From: Mycobacteriaceae bacterium
GTDB lineage: Bacteria; Actinomycetota; Actinomycetes; Mycobacteriales; Mycobacteriaceae
Assembly: GCA_019242135.1 (NCBI GenBank)
Contig: JAFAWC010000280.1
Coordinates: forward strand, 1-12,432
Direction of reading: 5' to 3'
Length of the DNA: 12,432 bases
Under the pieces are notes generated by a model. It ran no database searches, was not told where the DNA came from, and saw only the letters and a list, made by a program, of their open reading frames with translations. Every line of letters begins with the position of its first letter. The first letter of the stretch is position 1. Below, in pieces: positions 1 through 6,077 of the stretch. The position numbers and the translations under genes were made by a program.

Positions 1-847
1 CCTCGCGCAACGGCGGGTTCACCCGGTAGCGGCCGTCGTAGCTGGCCAACCGGGTGTCGTCGAGCGTCAGGTGGTGCGGTGTCACTTCTGCGCTGATCGA
101 AATGCCCTGCGCCTTGGCCCATCTGAGGATTTCCACGGTGCCCGCGGTGGAGGCGTGGCAGATGTGCACCCGTGCCCCGGCGTCGCGGGCCAGCAGCGCA
201 TCGCGGGCGACGATCGATTCCTCGGCGGCCCGTGGCCAACCCGACAACCCGAGCAGCGCAGCGTTTGGGCCTTCGTGTGCGACCGCGCCCACGGTCAGTC
301 GCGGCTCCTCGGCGTGCTGGGCGATCAGAACGCCCAGTCCGGTCGCGTATTCCAGTGCCCGGCGCATCACCAGCGGGTCGTGCACGCACACGCCGTCGTC
401 GGAGAAGATCCGCACCTGGCCCGCGCCGGCGTTCATCAACCCCATCTCGGTGAGTTGGCTGCCCGCCAACCCAACGGTCACCGCTCCGACGGGGTGCACG
501 TCGACCAGACCGACCTGCTGCCCGCGATGCCACACGTGGTCGGTGACCACCGGGCTGTCGGCGACCGGGTTGGTGTTGGCCATCGCGAAAACCGCGGTGT
601 AGCCGCCCAACGCCGCTGCCGCGGAGCCGGTTTCGATGTCCTCTGCGTACTCGCGGCCCGGTTCCCGTAGGTGGGTGTGCAAGTCGACCAGTCCGGGCAG
701 CAGCACCTGACCGGTCGCGTCGATGACATCGGCATCGTCGGGAATGTCCACGCGCGGGCCCATCGCGACGATCTGTCCGTCGTCGACGAGCACGTCGAGG
801 AGGTCACCTTCGCCGTAGCACCGCACTCCGCGGATGAAAACGCTCAT
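1..847 (-). CDS. pyrC: Dihydroorotase, class I (partial, C-terminus beyond left edge)
   Basis: Catalyses the reversible cyclisation of N-carbamoyl-L-aspartate to dihydroorotate, step 3 of de novo UMP synthesis, in the cytoplasm. About 282 codons are present; class I enzymes are usually about 430 residues, so roughly the last third is missing. An amidohydrolase beta-sandwich start is followed by the metal-binding HxH motif in [11 protein letters not shown] (H57, H59). FSDDG (D150/D151) sits where class I enzymes of the Aquifex type use Asp instead of a carboxylated Lys. The further metal histidines fit H178 (AQHAEE) and H231 (ICHAST). VTPHHL and RVNPPLRE, both typical of dihydroorotases, lie near the edge. 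The ATG at 847-845 overlaps the pyrB stop codon as ATGA, so translation is probably coupled and the gene shares the pyrR leader control. The family assignment is secure; only the 3' end is unseen. Confidence 0.97.
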   Translation of the reverse strand, partial: MSVFIRGVRCYGEGDLLDVLVDDGQIVAMGPRVDIPDDADVIDATGQVLLPGLVDLHTHLREPGREYAEDIETGSAAAALGGYTAVFAMANTNPVADSPVVTDHVWHRGQQVGLVDVHPVGAVTVGLAGSQLTEMGLMNAGAGQVRIFSDDGVCVHDPLVMRRALEYATGLGVLIAQHAEEPRLTVGAVAHEGPNAALLGLSGWPRAAEESIVARDALLARDAGARVHICHASTAGTVEILRWAKAQGISISAEVTPHHLTLDDTRLASYDGRYRVNPPLRE

Positions 848-1791
848 GCACCCACCGTCGCGTCGGCGCCCACCAGCAGATGGAACAGCACCGCCATCCG
901 CACGTGCACGCCATTGGAAACCTGTTGTAGCACCGCAGATTGCGATGAGTCCGCCACCGAGAACGAGATCTCCATGCCGCGCACCATCGGGCCGGGGTGC
1001 AGCACCACTGCGTGGCCGGGCAGCATGGCCTGCCGACGCTCCGAGAGTCCGTACAGCACCGAGTATTCCCGCGCCGAGGGGAAGAAGCCGCCGGTCATCC
1101 GCTCGGCCTGTACCCGCAGCATCAGCACCGCGTCAGCGACCGGCAGTTCGGCGTCAAGATCGTGCGAGACCGTGACCGGCCAGCCGGTCACCCCGACCGG
1201 CAGCAGCGTCGGCGGCGCCACCAGCACGACCTCGGCGCCCAGCGTGTCCAAAAGCAGCACGTTGGAGCGCGCGACCCTGCTGTGCAGGACGTCGCCGACG
1301 ATCACGACGCGCTTGCCTTCGATGCCGCCGAGCCGCTGGCGGATCGTCAACGCGTCGAGCAGCGCCTGCGTCGGGTGTTCGTGCGTGCCGTCGCCGGCGT
1401 TGATCACCGACGGCCCGCCGTCGTCGGTCGCGGTCCATTCGGCGAGCTGCTGGGCGGCTCCGGACGCCGGGTGGCGGATGATCAGCGCGTCGGCGCCCGC
1501 GGCGCGCAGCGTCAGCGCGGTGTCGCGCAGCGATTCGCCCTTGCCGACCGATGACCCTGCGGCGCTGACATTGATCACGTCGGCGCTCATCCATTTGCCG
1601 GCCACTTCGAACGACACCCGGGTCCGGGTGGAGTTCTCGTAGAACATCGTGATGATGGTCCGCCCGCGCAGCGTCGGAAGTTTCTTGACATCGCGGCCGA
1701 GCAGATTCTGCGCGAACCGGTCGGCGTTGTCGAGAATGGCGACGGCGTCGTCGCGGCGCAGGTCGGCCGCCGAGAGCAGATTCCGGCTCAT
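844..1791 (-). CDS. pyrB: Aspartate carbamoyltransferase catalytic subunit
   Basis: Condenses carbamoyl phosphate with L-aspartate to give carbamoyl-aspartate, the committed step of pyrimidine synthesis. At 315 residues it has the usual catalytic-chain length. The carbamoyl-phosphate loop STRTR is at 54-58, the mobile-loop lysine is K84 (SVGKGES), RHPASG is near 106-111, HPTQ at 139-142, [12 protein letters not shown] at 166-177, and the aspartate-side HPGPMVRG at 265-272. No regulatory pyrI gene is visible, as expected for actinobacteria, where PyrB usually works without it. ATG 1791 overlaps the pyrR stop (ATGA), and its own stop overlaps the pyrC start the same way. It lies in the middle of pyrR-pyrB-pyrC and should follow the PyrR leader control. 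Assignment is secure. Confidence 0.98.
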   Translation of the reverse strand: MSRNLLSAADLRRDDAVAILDNADRFAQNLLGRDVKKLPTLRGRTIITMFYENSTRTRVSFEVAGKWMSADVINVSAAGSSVGKGESLRDTALTLRAAGADALIIRHPASGAAQQLAEWTATDDGGPSVINAGDGTHEHPTQALLDALTIRQRLGGIEGKRVVIVGDVLHSRVARSNVLLLDTLGAEVVLVAPPTLLPVGVTGWPVTVSHDLDAELPVADAVLMLRVQAERMTGGFFPSAREYSVLYGLSERRQAMLPGHAVVLHPGPMVRGMEISFSVADSSQSAVLQQVSNGVHVRMAVLFHLLVGADATVGA

Positions 1792-2354
1792 GGCGACTCG
1801 TCCCTGGTGATGACGACGCCGTCGCGGCCGTCGTGTTCGCTCAACAGCACGTGCACGCTTTCATTGCGCGAGGTCGGCACGTTCTTGCCGACGTAGTCGG
1901 CGCGCAGCGGCAGTTCGCGGTGCCCCCGGTCGACCAGCACCGCCAGTTGCACAATGCGTGGCCGCCCGAGGTCACGCAGCGCGTCGAGCGCCGAGCGCAC
2001 CGACCGTCCGGAGTAGAGCACGTCGTCGACCAGGATCACCAACGCGTCGTCCAGCCCACCGTCTGGTATTGACGTATTCTCAAGTGGACGCGGCGGTTTC
2101 ATCATCAAGTCATCGCGGTACAGCGTGATGTCGAGCGCCCCGTGCGGCACGGTGACGCCGGCGAACTCGTTGATCTTGGCGGCCAGCCGGGCGGCCAGGA
2201 TGACGCCGCGAGTCGGAATCCCGAGCAGTACGACATGTGAACGGCCGACCGGGTCGTCTAACGCGGTCTTCTCGATGATCTGATGGGCGATGCGGGAAAC
2301 GGTCCGATTGACGTCCGATTCGGACATCAGTTCCCGGTCGGTGGCGCTGCCCAC
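1788..2354 (-). CDS. pyrR: Bifunctional pyr operon regulator / uracil phosphoribosyltransferase PyrR
   Basis: RNA-binding regulator of the pyr operon that binds pyr leader RNA when UMP is high; many members also make UMP from uracil and PRPP. With the GTG start at 2354 it has 188 residues, close to the M. tuberculosis protein. The type I phosphoribosyltransferase PRPP loop is [14 protein letters not shown] (106-119). The early block [14 protein letters not shown] (17-30) and DITLYRDDL (75-83) are typical of PyrR. I reject the longer frame from TTG 2402: AAGGAGG lies exactly 5 nt before GTG 2354, and the extra 16 codons coincide with a PyrR-binding RNA element, which belongs in the untranslated leader. 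The stop overlaps the pyrB ATG by 4 bp. It is divergent from the hydrolase gene at 2444, and the product probably represses its own translation through that leader. Confidence 0.95.
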   Translation of the reverse strand: MGSATDRELMSESDVNRTVSRIAHQIIEKTALDDPVGRSHVVLLGIPTRGVILAARLAAKINEFAGVTVPHGALDITLYRDDLMMKPPRPLENTSIPDGGLDDALVILVDDVLYSGRSVRSALDALRDLGRPRIVQLAVLVDRGHRELPLRADYVGKNVPTSRNESVHVLLSEHDGRDGVVITRDESP

Positions 2355-2357
2355 CCA

Positions 2358-2400
2358 GACCTCCTTCTCCGCCTCACCGGACGGATCGTTAAAGGACGTC
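2358..2400 (-). promoter_or_regulatory. PyrR-binding leader RNA element (PYR element)
   Basis: On the minus strand, positions 2383-2370 read CGTCCGGTGAGGCG. This matches the known Bacillus PyrR-binding consensus ARUCCNGNGAGGYU at 12 of 14 positions, and the two differences (first A to C, last U to G) form a compensating base pair. The upper stem is CCGTC (2384-2380) with GGCGG (2373-2369), closing the hexaloop CGGTGA. A lower stem pairs TCCTT (2396-2392) with AAGGA (2366-2362), then GAC (2400-2398) with GTC (2360-2358) across one G-G mismatch. CCTTTAA on the 5' side and GAAGG on the 3' side also match the family pattern. The 3' strand of the lower stem contains the pyrR ribosome binding site. 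PyrR-dependent translational repression has been reported for M. smegmatis; applying it here is inference from sequence. Confidence 0.92.
2360..2366 (-). promoter_or_regulatory. pyrR ribosome binding site, inside the PyrR element
   Basis: AAGGAGG reads 2366-2360 on the minus strand, followed by TCTGG and the GTG start at 2354. This near-perfect Shine-Dalgarno sequence at 5-nt spacing decides the start. The same bases form most of the 3' strand of the lower stem of the PyrR element, so occupancy by PyrR should hide them. Confidence 0.9.
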
Positions 2401-2411
2401 AAACTGCGGCG

Positions 2412-2417
2412 AGCCTA
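2412..2417 (-). promoter_or_regulatory. Putative -10 box of the pyr operon promoter
   Basis: TAGGCT on the minus strand fits the mycobacterial SigA TANNNT -10 pattern. Standard spacing would put the start site at A2405, only 5 nt before the first paired base of the PyrR element, which is a sensible leader. No good -35 box is present at 17-18 nt; a TTGACC at 2444-2439 is 21 nt away, too far. Inferred from motif and position only. Confidence 0.4.
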
Positions 2418-2428
2418 CCACTGGCCGA

Positions 2429-2434
2429 TAGGGT
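2429..2434 (+). promoter_or_regulatory. Putative -10 box for the hydrolase gene, leaderless-type
   Basis: TAGGGT ends 9 nt before the ATG at 2444 and no convincing Shine-Dalgarno sequence lies between, so a leaderless or nearly leaderless transcript beginning at about 2441-2444 is possible. It sits back to back with the pyrR promoter in the 89-bp gap between the two start codons. The evidence is motif and spacing only. Confidence 0.33.
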
Positions 2435-2443
2435 GGACGGTCA

Positions 2444-3646
2444 ATGACCACGCCGCAGCTGTCCGCCAACCAGGCGTCGATCCGCGAGGTTGTCGAGGCC
2501 GGGTTGCTGTCGGGCGCGGTCACGATGGTCTGGCAGCACGGACAGGTTCTGCAACTCAACGAGATCGGCTACCGCGACGTGGGTGCCGGGACCCCGATGC
2601 AGCGCGACACCGTTTTCCGGATCGCGTCGATGAGCAAGCCCGTCACCACGGCGGCGGCGATGACGCTGATCGACGAGGGAAAGCTGGCGCTGCACGACCC
2701 CGTCACCCGCTGGCTGCCGGAGTTCGCCGAGATGCGCGTTCTGCGCGACCGCGGCGGGCCCCTCGACGACACCGTCCCGGCGTGCCGGACCATCACCGTG
2801 GACGACCTTCTCACCCACCGCAGCGGGCTGGCGTACGCGTTCTCCGTCACCGGCCCCCTTTCGCAGGCCTACTTGCGACTGCCGGTGCGCCGGCATCCCG
2901 ACACCTGGCTGGGAGAACTCACCGCGCTGCCGCTGGTGCACCAGCCGGGTGAGCGAATGACCTACAGCCACGCCACCGACGTGCTGGGCATCATGCTGTC
3001 CCGGATCGAGGGCAAGGAGCTCCACGAGGTCCTCGCCGAGCGGATTTTCGGGCCGCTGGGAATGCACGACACCGGCTTCTTCGTCACCCCCGAGGGCCGG
3101 CGGCGCGCGGCCACCATGTACAAGCTCGACGACGACGGCCGGCTGTGTCACGACGTGATGGGTCCACCGCCGATCGCCCCGCACGCGTTCTGCCTGGGCG
3201 GCGGCGGGCTGTGGTCCACCGCCGACGACTATCTGCGGTTCGCGAGGATGCTGCTGGCCGGCGGCGCCGGTGTGCTCTCCGCGGAGGCGGTGCGGTTGAT
3301 GCGCACCAACCGACTGACCGACGCGCAGCGACGGCAGCCGTTCCTCGGCGCGCCGTACTGGGTGGGCCGGGGCTTCGGCCTCGGCCTGTCGGTTGTGATG
3401 GACCCGGCGGAATCCGGGCCGCTGTTCGGTCCCGGCGGAGTGGGCACCTTCGGTTGGCCCGGCGCATACGGAACGTGGTGGCAGGCCGATCCGACACGCG
3501 AGCTGATCCTGATCTATCTGGTGCAGAACCATCCGACGCTGTCGGCGGACGCCGCCGCGGCCGTGGCCGGCAACACGTCGCAGGCGAAGCTGATGAGCGC
3601 GCTGCCGCGATTCGTCCGGCGCACCTACCAGGCGCTGGCGGACTGA
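2444..3646 (+). CDS. Serine beta-lactamase-like hydrolase / family VIII-type esterase
   Basis: A 400-residue member of the class C beta-lactamase / penicillin-binding-protein-like superfamily. The nucleophile motif SxxK is SMSK (S62, K65). The second motif is YSH (Y174-H176), where beta-lactamases have YxN. The third KTG-type motif is replaced by a WPGAYG segment near 338-343, which resembles the W-G-G arrangement of family VIII carboxylesterases such as EstB. LLTHRSGL (122-129) and GGGGLWSTADDY (252-263) are typical of the superfamily. These changes favour an esterase, amidase or DD-peptidase-like role over true beta-lactamase activity; the substrate cannot be told. There is no signal peptide or membrane segment, so it is probably cytoplasmic. 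It stands alone on the plus strand, divergent from pyrR and convergent with nusB, and shows no evident link to pyrimidine metabolism. Confidence 0.88.
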   Translation: MTTPQLSANQASIREVVEAGLLSGAVTMVWQHGQVLQLNEIGYRDVGAGTPMQRDTVFRIASMSKPVTTAAAMTLIDEGKLALHDPVTRWLPEFAEMRVLRDRGGPLDDTVPACRTITVDDLLTHRSGLAYAFSVTGPLSQAYLRLPVRRHPDTWLGELTALPLVHQPGERMTYSHATDVLGIMLSRIEGKELHEVLAERIFGPLGMHDTGFFVTPEGRRRAATMYKLDDDGRLCHDVMGPPPIAPHAFCLGGGGLWSTADDYLRFARMLLAGGAGVLSAEAVRLMRTNRLTDAQRRQPFLGAPYWVGRGFGLGLSVVMDPAESGPLFGPGGVGTFGWPGAYGTWWQADPTRELILIYLVQNHPTLSADAAAAVAGNTSQAKLMSALPRFVRRTYQALAD

Positions 3647-3705
3647 TGACTGCCGCCATGGTGATCAGCGGTGCCGGGACCGACCTGCCGAACTGTTCGG
3701 ACCCG

Positions 3706-4164
3706 TCAGGATTCGCCGCGAACCGCGGCCGCCGCCGCCCGGATCTGCGGGGTGACGAGCATGATCTGGCCCAGCACGCCGTTGACGAACCCCGGTGACT
3801 CATCCGTAGACAGCTTCTTCGCCAGCTCCACCGCTTCGTCGACGGCCACCGGTTCGGGTACATCGTTGGCGTGCAACAGTTCCCACACCGCGACCCGCAG
3901 AATCGCGCGGTCCACCGCCGGCAGCCGCTCAAGCGTCCAGCCCTGCAGATGCGCCGAGATCAGGTCGTCGATGTGCGCGCCGTGCTGGGTTACCCCCTGC
4001 GCGACCGTGACCGTGTACGGGTTCAGCGGTGTCACGCCGGCTTGCCGGGCTGCGAGCTCACTGCGCGCGCCGGCGACCTCGGCGGGGGTCAAACCGCGCG
4101 CTTCGGCCTCGAACAGCAAGTCGACGGCGCGTTTTCGCGCCTGGTGACGGCCCCGGTCAGCCAT
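3706..4164 (-). CDS. nusB: Transcription antitermination factor NusB
   Basis: With NusE (ribosomal protein S10), NusB binds boxA RNA in rRNA leaders and helps antitermination of rRNA transcription. At 152 residues from ATG 4164 it matches the actinobacterial family. The N-terminus [21 protein letters not shown] holds the basic RNA-binding stretch. The C-terminal half keeps [21 protein letters not shown] and the block from [14 protein letters not shown] to GFVNGVLG. An in-frame TTG at 4176 would add MGGS, but family homology begins at MADRGRHQ and the TTG lies in a hairpin arm. The upstream sequence is a run of seven G (4174-4168), an unusual ribosome binding site only 3 nt from the ATG. The gap to efp is 17 nt, so it is probably cotranscribed with efp and pepQ. 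Confidence 0.97.
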   Translation of the reverse strand: MADRGRHQARKRAVDLLFEAEARGLTPAEVAGARSELAARQAGVTPLNPYTVTVAQGVTQHGAHIDDLISAHLQGWTLERLPAVDRAILRVAVWELLHANDVPEPVAVDEAVELAKKLSTDESPGFVNGVLGQIMLVTPQIRAAAAAVRGES

Positions 4165-4173
4165 TGACCCCCC

Positions 4174-4191
4174 CAATGCCGTCAGGCATTG
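4174..4191. promoter_or_regulatory. Perfect 7-bp hairpin over the efp stop codon, next to the nusB start
   Basis: CAATGCC (4174-4180) and GGCATTG (4185-4191) are exact inverted repeats around a 4-base loop. In the mRNA the loop holds the UGA stop of efp, the 5' arm encodes the last residues of EF-P, and the 3' arm runs directly into the seven-G nusB ribosome binding site. There is no T-tract, so it is not a classical terminator. It may tune nusB translation or protect the processed efp 3' end; this is inference from position. Confidence 0.5.
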
Positions 4192-4745
4192 ATGCGGCCC
4201 AGATAGCTGCCGTCCCGCGAGTCGACCTTCAACTTGTCACCGGTGTTGATGAACAGCGGCACGTTGATCTGCGCGCCCGTCTCGAGCGTGGCCGGTTTGG
4301 TGCCCGCGCTGGAGCGGTCACCCTGCACGCCCGGCTCGGTGTGGGTGACCTCCAGTTCGACGGTCACCGGAAGCTCGAGATACAGCGGATTGCTGTCGTG
4401 AAACGCCACCTGCACGGGCATCCCCTCCAGCAGGAAGCGGGCCGCGTCGCCGACCAGTGACTCGGGCAGCGGGTGCTGCTCGTAGTCCTGGCTGTCCATG
4501 AAGACGAAATCCGACCCGTCGCGGTACAGGTAGGTGGTGTCGCGCCGGTCGACGGTCGCGGTCTCCACCTTCACCCCGGCGTTGAAGGTCTTGTCGACGA
4601 CCTTGCCGGACAGCACATTCTTGAGCTTGGTCCGCACAAAAGCCGGTCCCTTACCCGGCTTGACGTGCTGAAATTCGACGATCTGCCACAGTTGTCCATC
4701 GATCTGAAGGACGAGGCCGTTCTTGAAGTCGGCAGTCGTTGCCAC
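4182..4745 (-). CDS. efp: Translation elongation factor P
   Basis: Binds between the P and E sites of the ribosome and relieves stalling at polyproline stretches. At 187 residues, it has the same length as the M. tuberculosis protein and is nearly identical to it from memory. It has an N-terminal KOW-like domain (about 1-62) and two OB domains (about 65-128 and 130-187); the EF-P signature region contains [11 protein letters not shown] and [10 protein letters not shown]. The loop tip is KPGKGPA with K32 at the position of the modified lysine of E. coli EF-P. Actinobacterial EF-Ps with a PGKGP loop are reported to work without lysine modification, and no modifying enzyme is seen in this window. 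The start codon is GTG (4745), with AGGAGA 10 nt upstream. It follows pepQ after a 210-bp gap and precedes nusB by 17 nt. Confidence 0.98.
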   Translation of the reverse strand: MATTADFKNGLVLQIDGQLWQIVEFQHVKPGKGPAFVRTKLKNVLSGKVVDKTFNAGVKVETATVDRRDTTYLYRDGSDFVFMDSQDYEQHPLPESLVGDAARFLLEGMPVQVAFHDSNPLYLELPVTVELEVTHTEPGVQGDRSSAGTKPATLETGAQINVPLFINTGDKLKVDSRDGSYLGRINA

Positions 4746-4955
4746 GGTCAGTTGTTCTCCTAGCCCTTGGTCGCCAAGTCGAAGTTCTTGTTACTGAGTC
4801 TCTCACCGGCGCGGTTCGACCCCAGATGTGCCCCAGGGCCCGCTCGCCGACACGATCGCGAGTCGCGAAGGCCGGAAACACCCCCATCTGGGAGACGCTC
4901 GATCAGGTCGCCGAAGCGTTGCTGGTCACTGCGGCAAAGACACGCTGACGCGCAA
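4746..4955. other. pepQ-efp intergenic region with a tandem palindrome
   Basis: This 210-bp gap is the longest non-coding stretch in the window. I see no convincing gene in it on either strand. It contains TCGCGAGTCGCGA (4856-4868), two copies of the palindrome TCGCGA one base apart, and a small CTTGG/CCAAG hairpin (4766-4778) just upstream of the efp ribosome binding site. No clear TANNNT -10 box points at efp, so efp may use a weak or non-SigA promoter, or be read through from pepQ. Confidence 0.5.
4756..4761 (-). promoter_or_regulatory. efp ribosome binding site
   Basis: AGGAGA reads 4761-4756 on the minus strand and is separated from the GTG start by 10 nt, a slightly long but usable spacing. 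It supports the GTG start that also matches the conserved [11 protein letters not shown]-terminus. Confidence 0.6.
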
Positions 4956-6044
4956 CTAGGTAATGATCACAAGATCTTTGGGGAAACGGGTCAACAGCTC
5001 CGGGCCGTTGGGGGTCACGATCAACGTGTCTTCGATCCGCACGCCGCCGCGGTCGGGCAGGTAGACACCCGGCTCCACGGTCACCGCGGAGCCGGCCTGC
5101 AATGCGGTGGTGGACGTGGCGCCGATTCCCGGCGCTTCATGGATCTGTAGACCGACGCCGTGGCCCAGGCCATGTCCGAAGTTCTCCGCGTAGCCGGCAT
5201 CGGCGATCACCGTTCGCGCGGCGGCGTCGACGTCCTTGCAGGCCGTCTCCGGCGCCAGCGCCTCACGCCCGGCCCGTTGCGCCGTGGCCACCAACTCGTA
5301 GATGTCGCGCTGCCACTGCGCGACCTGGCCGAGCACGAACGTCCTCGTCATGTCGGAGTGGTAACCGCCGATCAGCGCCCCGAAGTCGATCTTCACGAAG
5401 TCCCCCGACGACAGTTCGGCGTCGGTGGGCCGGTGGTGAGGTATCGCCGAGTTGGGTCCCGTCGCGACAATTGTCTCGAACGACACGCCGTCGGCACCGT
5501 GATCCAGCATCAACGCCTCGAGGTCGCGGGCCACCTGCCGTTCCGTGCGTCCGGGGCGCAGCCCGCCGCGGTCGACCAGGTCGGCCAGCGCGGCATCGGC
5601 CGCTTCGCACGCGAGCCGCAGCAGCGCCTTCTCCCCGTCGTCTTTGACTTCCCGCAGCGCCTCGACGGTGCCCGACGCGCGGACGAGTTCGACGTCGCCC
5701 GCCGCCTGGGCGAGGCTGTCGTAGCCGTCGACCGTGACGACGTTGCTCTCGAAACCCAGCCGCGTCACGCCGTCAGCGGCGGCCAGGCGGGTCAGATGCG
5801 GACCGCACGCCCGCTCGATCTCCAGACGCACGTCCGGCGCCTGCTGCGCTGCCTGCGTGCGGTAGCGGCCGTCGGTGGCCAAGATGGCGGGGACGTCGTC
5901 GTCCGCGAAGACCAGCAGGGCCGCGTTCGAACCGGTGAACCCCGACAGGTAGTGGACGTTGACCAGATCGGTCACCAGCATCGCCGACAGCTCCGCCGGC
6001 TGCAGCCGGCGACACAGGTTACGGCGTCGCTGGGAATATGTCAC
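4956..6044 (-). CDS. pepQ: Xaa-Pro aminopeptidase/dipeptidase (M24B)
   Basis: Cytoplasmic dinuclear-metal peptidase cleaving X-Pro bonds, 362 residues against about 370 in M. tuberculosis PepQ. A creatinase-type N-terminal domain (about 1-130) precedes the pita-bread catalytic domain. The five metal ligands are visible at family spacing: D220 (KIDFGA), D231 (HSDMTRTF), H295 (GHGLGHGVG), E324 (VTVEPGVY) and E338 (GVRIEDT), matching the intervals I recall for Pyrococcus prolidase. The second-shell residues HHRPTD (203-208) and HEAPG (302-306) are present. The start is GTG 6044; a TAGCGT -10 box ends 8 nt before it and there is no Shine-Dalgarno sequence, suggesting a leaderless mRNA. Upstream it is divergent from the membrane protein gene at 6078. 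Its partnership with efp is typical of actinobacteria. Whether it acts on dipeptides or longer peptides cannot be told. Confidence 0.96.
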   Translation of the reverse strand: MTYSQRRRNLCRRLQPAELSAMLVTDLVNVHYLSGFTGSNAALLVFADDDVPAILATDGRYRTQAAQQAPDVRLEIERACGPHLTRLAAADGVTRLGFESNVVTVDGYDSLAQAAGDVELVRASGTVEALREVKDDGEKALLRLACEAADAALADLVDRGGLRPGRTERQVARDLEALMLDHGADGVSFETIVATGPNSAIPHHRPTDAELSSGDFVKIDFGALIGGYHSDMTRTFVLGQVAQWQRDIYELVATAQRAGREALAPETACKDVDAAARTVIADAGYAENFGHGLGHGVGLQIHEAPGIGATSTTALQAGSAVTVEPGVYLPDRGGVRIEDTLIVTPNGPELLTRFPKDLVIIT

Positions 6045-6052
6045 GGCACTTG

Positions 6053-6058
6053 ACGCTA
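6053..6058 (-). promoter_or_regulatory. Putative -10 box of leaderless pepQ
   Basis: TAGCGT on the minus strand fits TANNNT and ends 8 nt before the GTG at 6044, with no Shine-Dalgarno sequence in between. The distance fits transcription starting at or within 2 nt of the start codon. No -35 box is evident. Confidence 0.42.
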
Positions 6059-6063
6059 CCCGC

Positions 6064-6069
6064 TAGGCT
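6064..6069 (+). promoter_or_regulatory. Putative -10 box of the leaderless membrane protein gene
   Basis: TAGGCT fits TANNNT and ends 8 nt before the ATG at 6078, the same spacing as the divergent pepQ box. No Shine-Dalgarno sequence precedes the ATG. A nearby TTGACG (6050-6055) is only 8 nt upstream, too close to act as its -35 box. Confidence 0.42.
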
Positions 6070-6077
6070 CAGCGGCC

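Noticed and set aside
671..1642. A 323-codon plus-strand open frame opposite pyrB and pyrC
   Set aside because: Ser/Thr/Pro-rich nonsense translation antisense to conserved pyr genes.
2435..2444. TTGACC (2444-2439, minus) as the -35 box of the pyr promoter
   Set aside because: 21-nt spacing to TAGGCT is too long for SigA; mentioned only as a possibility.
2441..3532. A 363-codon open frame on the minus strand opposite the hydrolase gene
   Set aside because: High-GC shadow frame. Composition (Gln, His, Arg, Gly rich) shows no family motif, while the plus strand encodes a clear superfamily protein.
3688..3700. Short inverted repeat CCGAAC-T-GTTCGG between the convergent hydrolase and nusB genes, a possible terminator
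   Set aside because: At most 5 paired bases with a 3-base loop and no T-tract on either side; too weak to call.
4651..4887. 78-codon minus-strand frame spanning the efp start
   Set aside because: Arg-rich with no motif, overlaps efp out of frame, and shows no sign of being a gene.
4821..4892. 8-bp inverted repeat CCCAGATG ... CATCTGGG upstream of efp
   Set aside because: The arms are 56 bp apart, and an 8-bp match is fairly likely by chance in a 210-bp GC-rich gap.
6050..6055. TTGACG as a -35 box for the membrane protein gene
   Set aside because: Only 8 nt from the -10-like TAGGCT, against the 16-18 nt needed.
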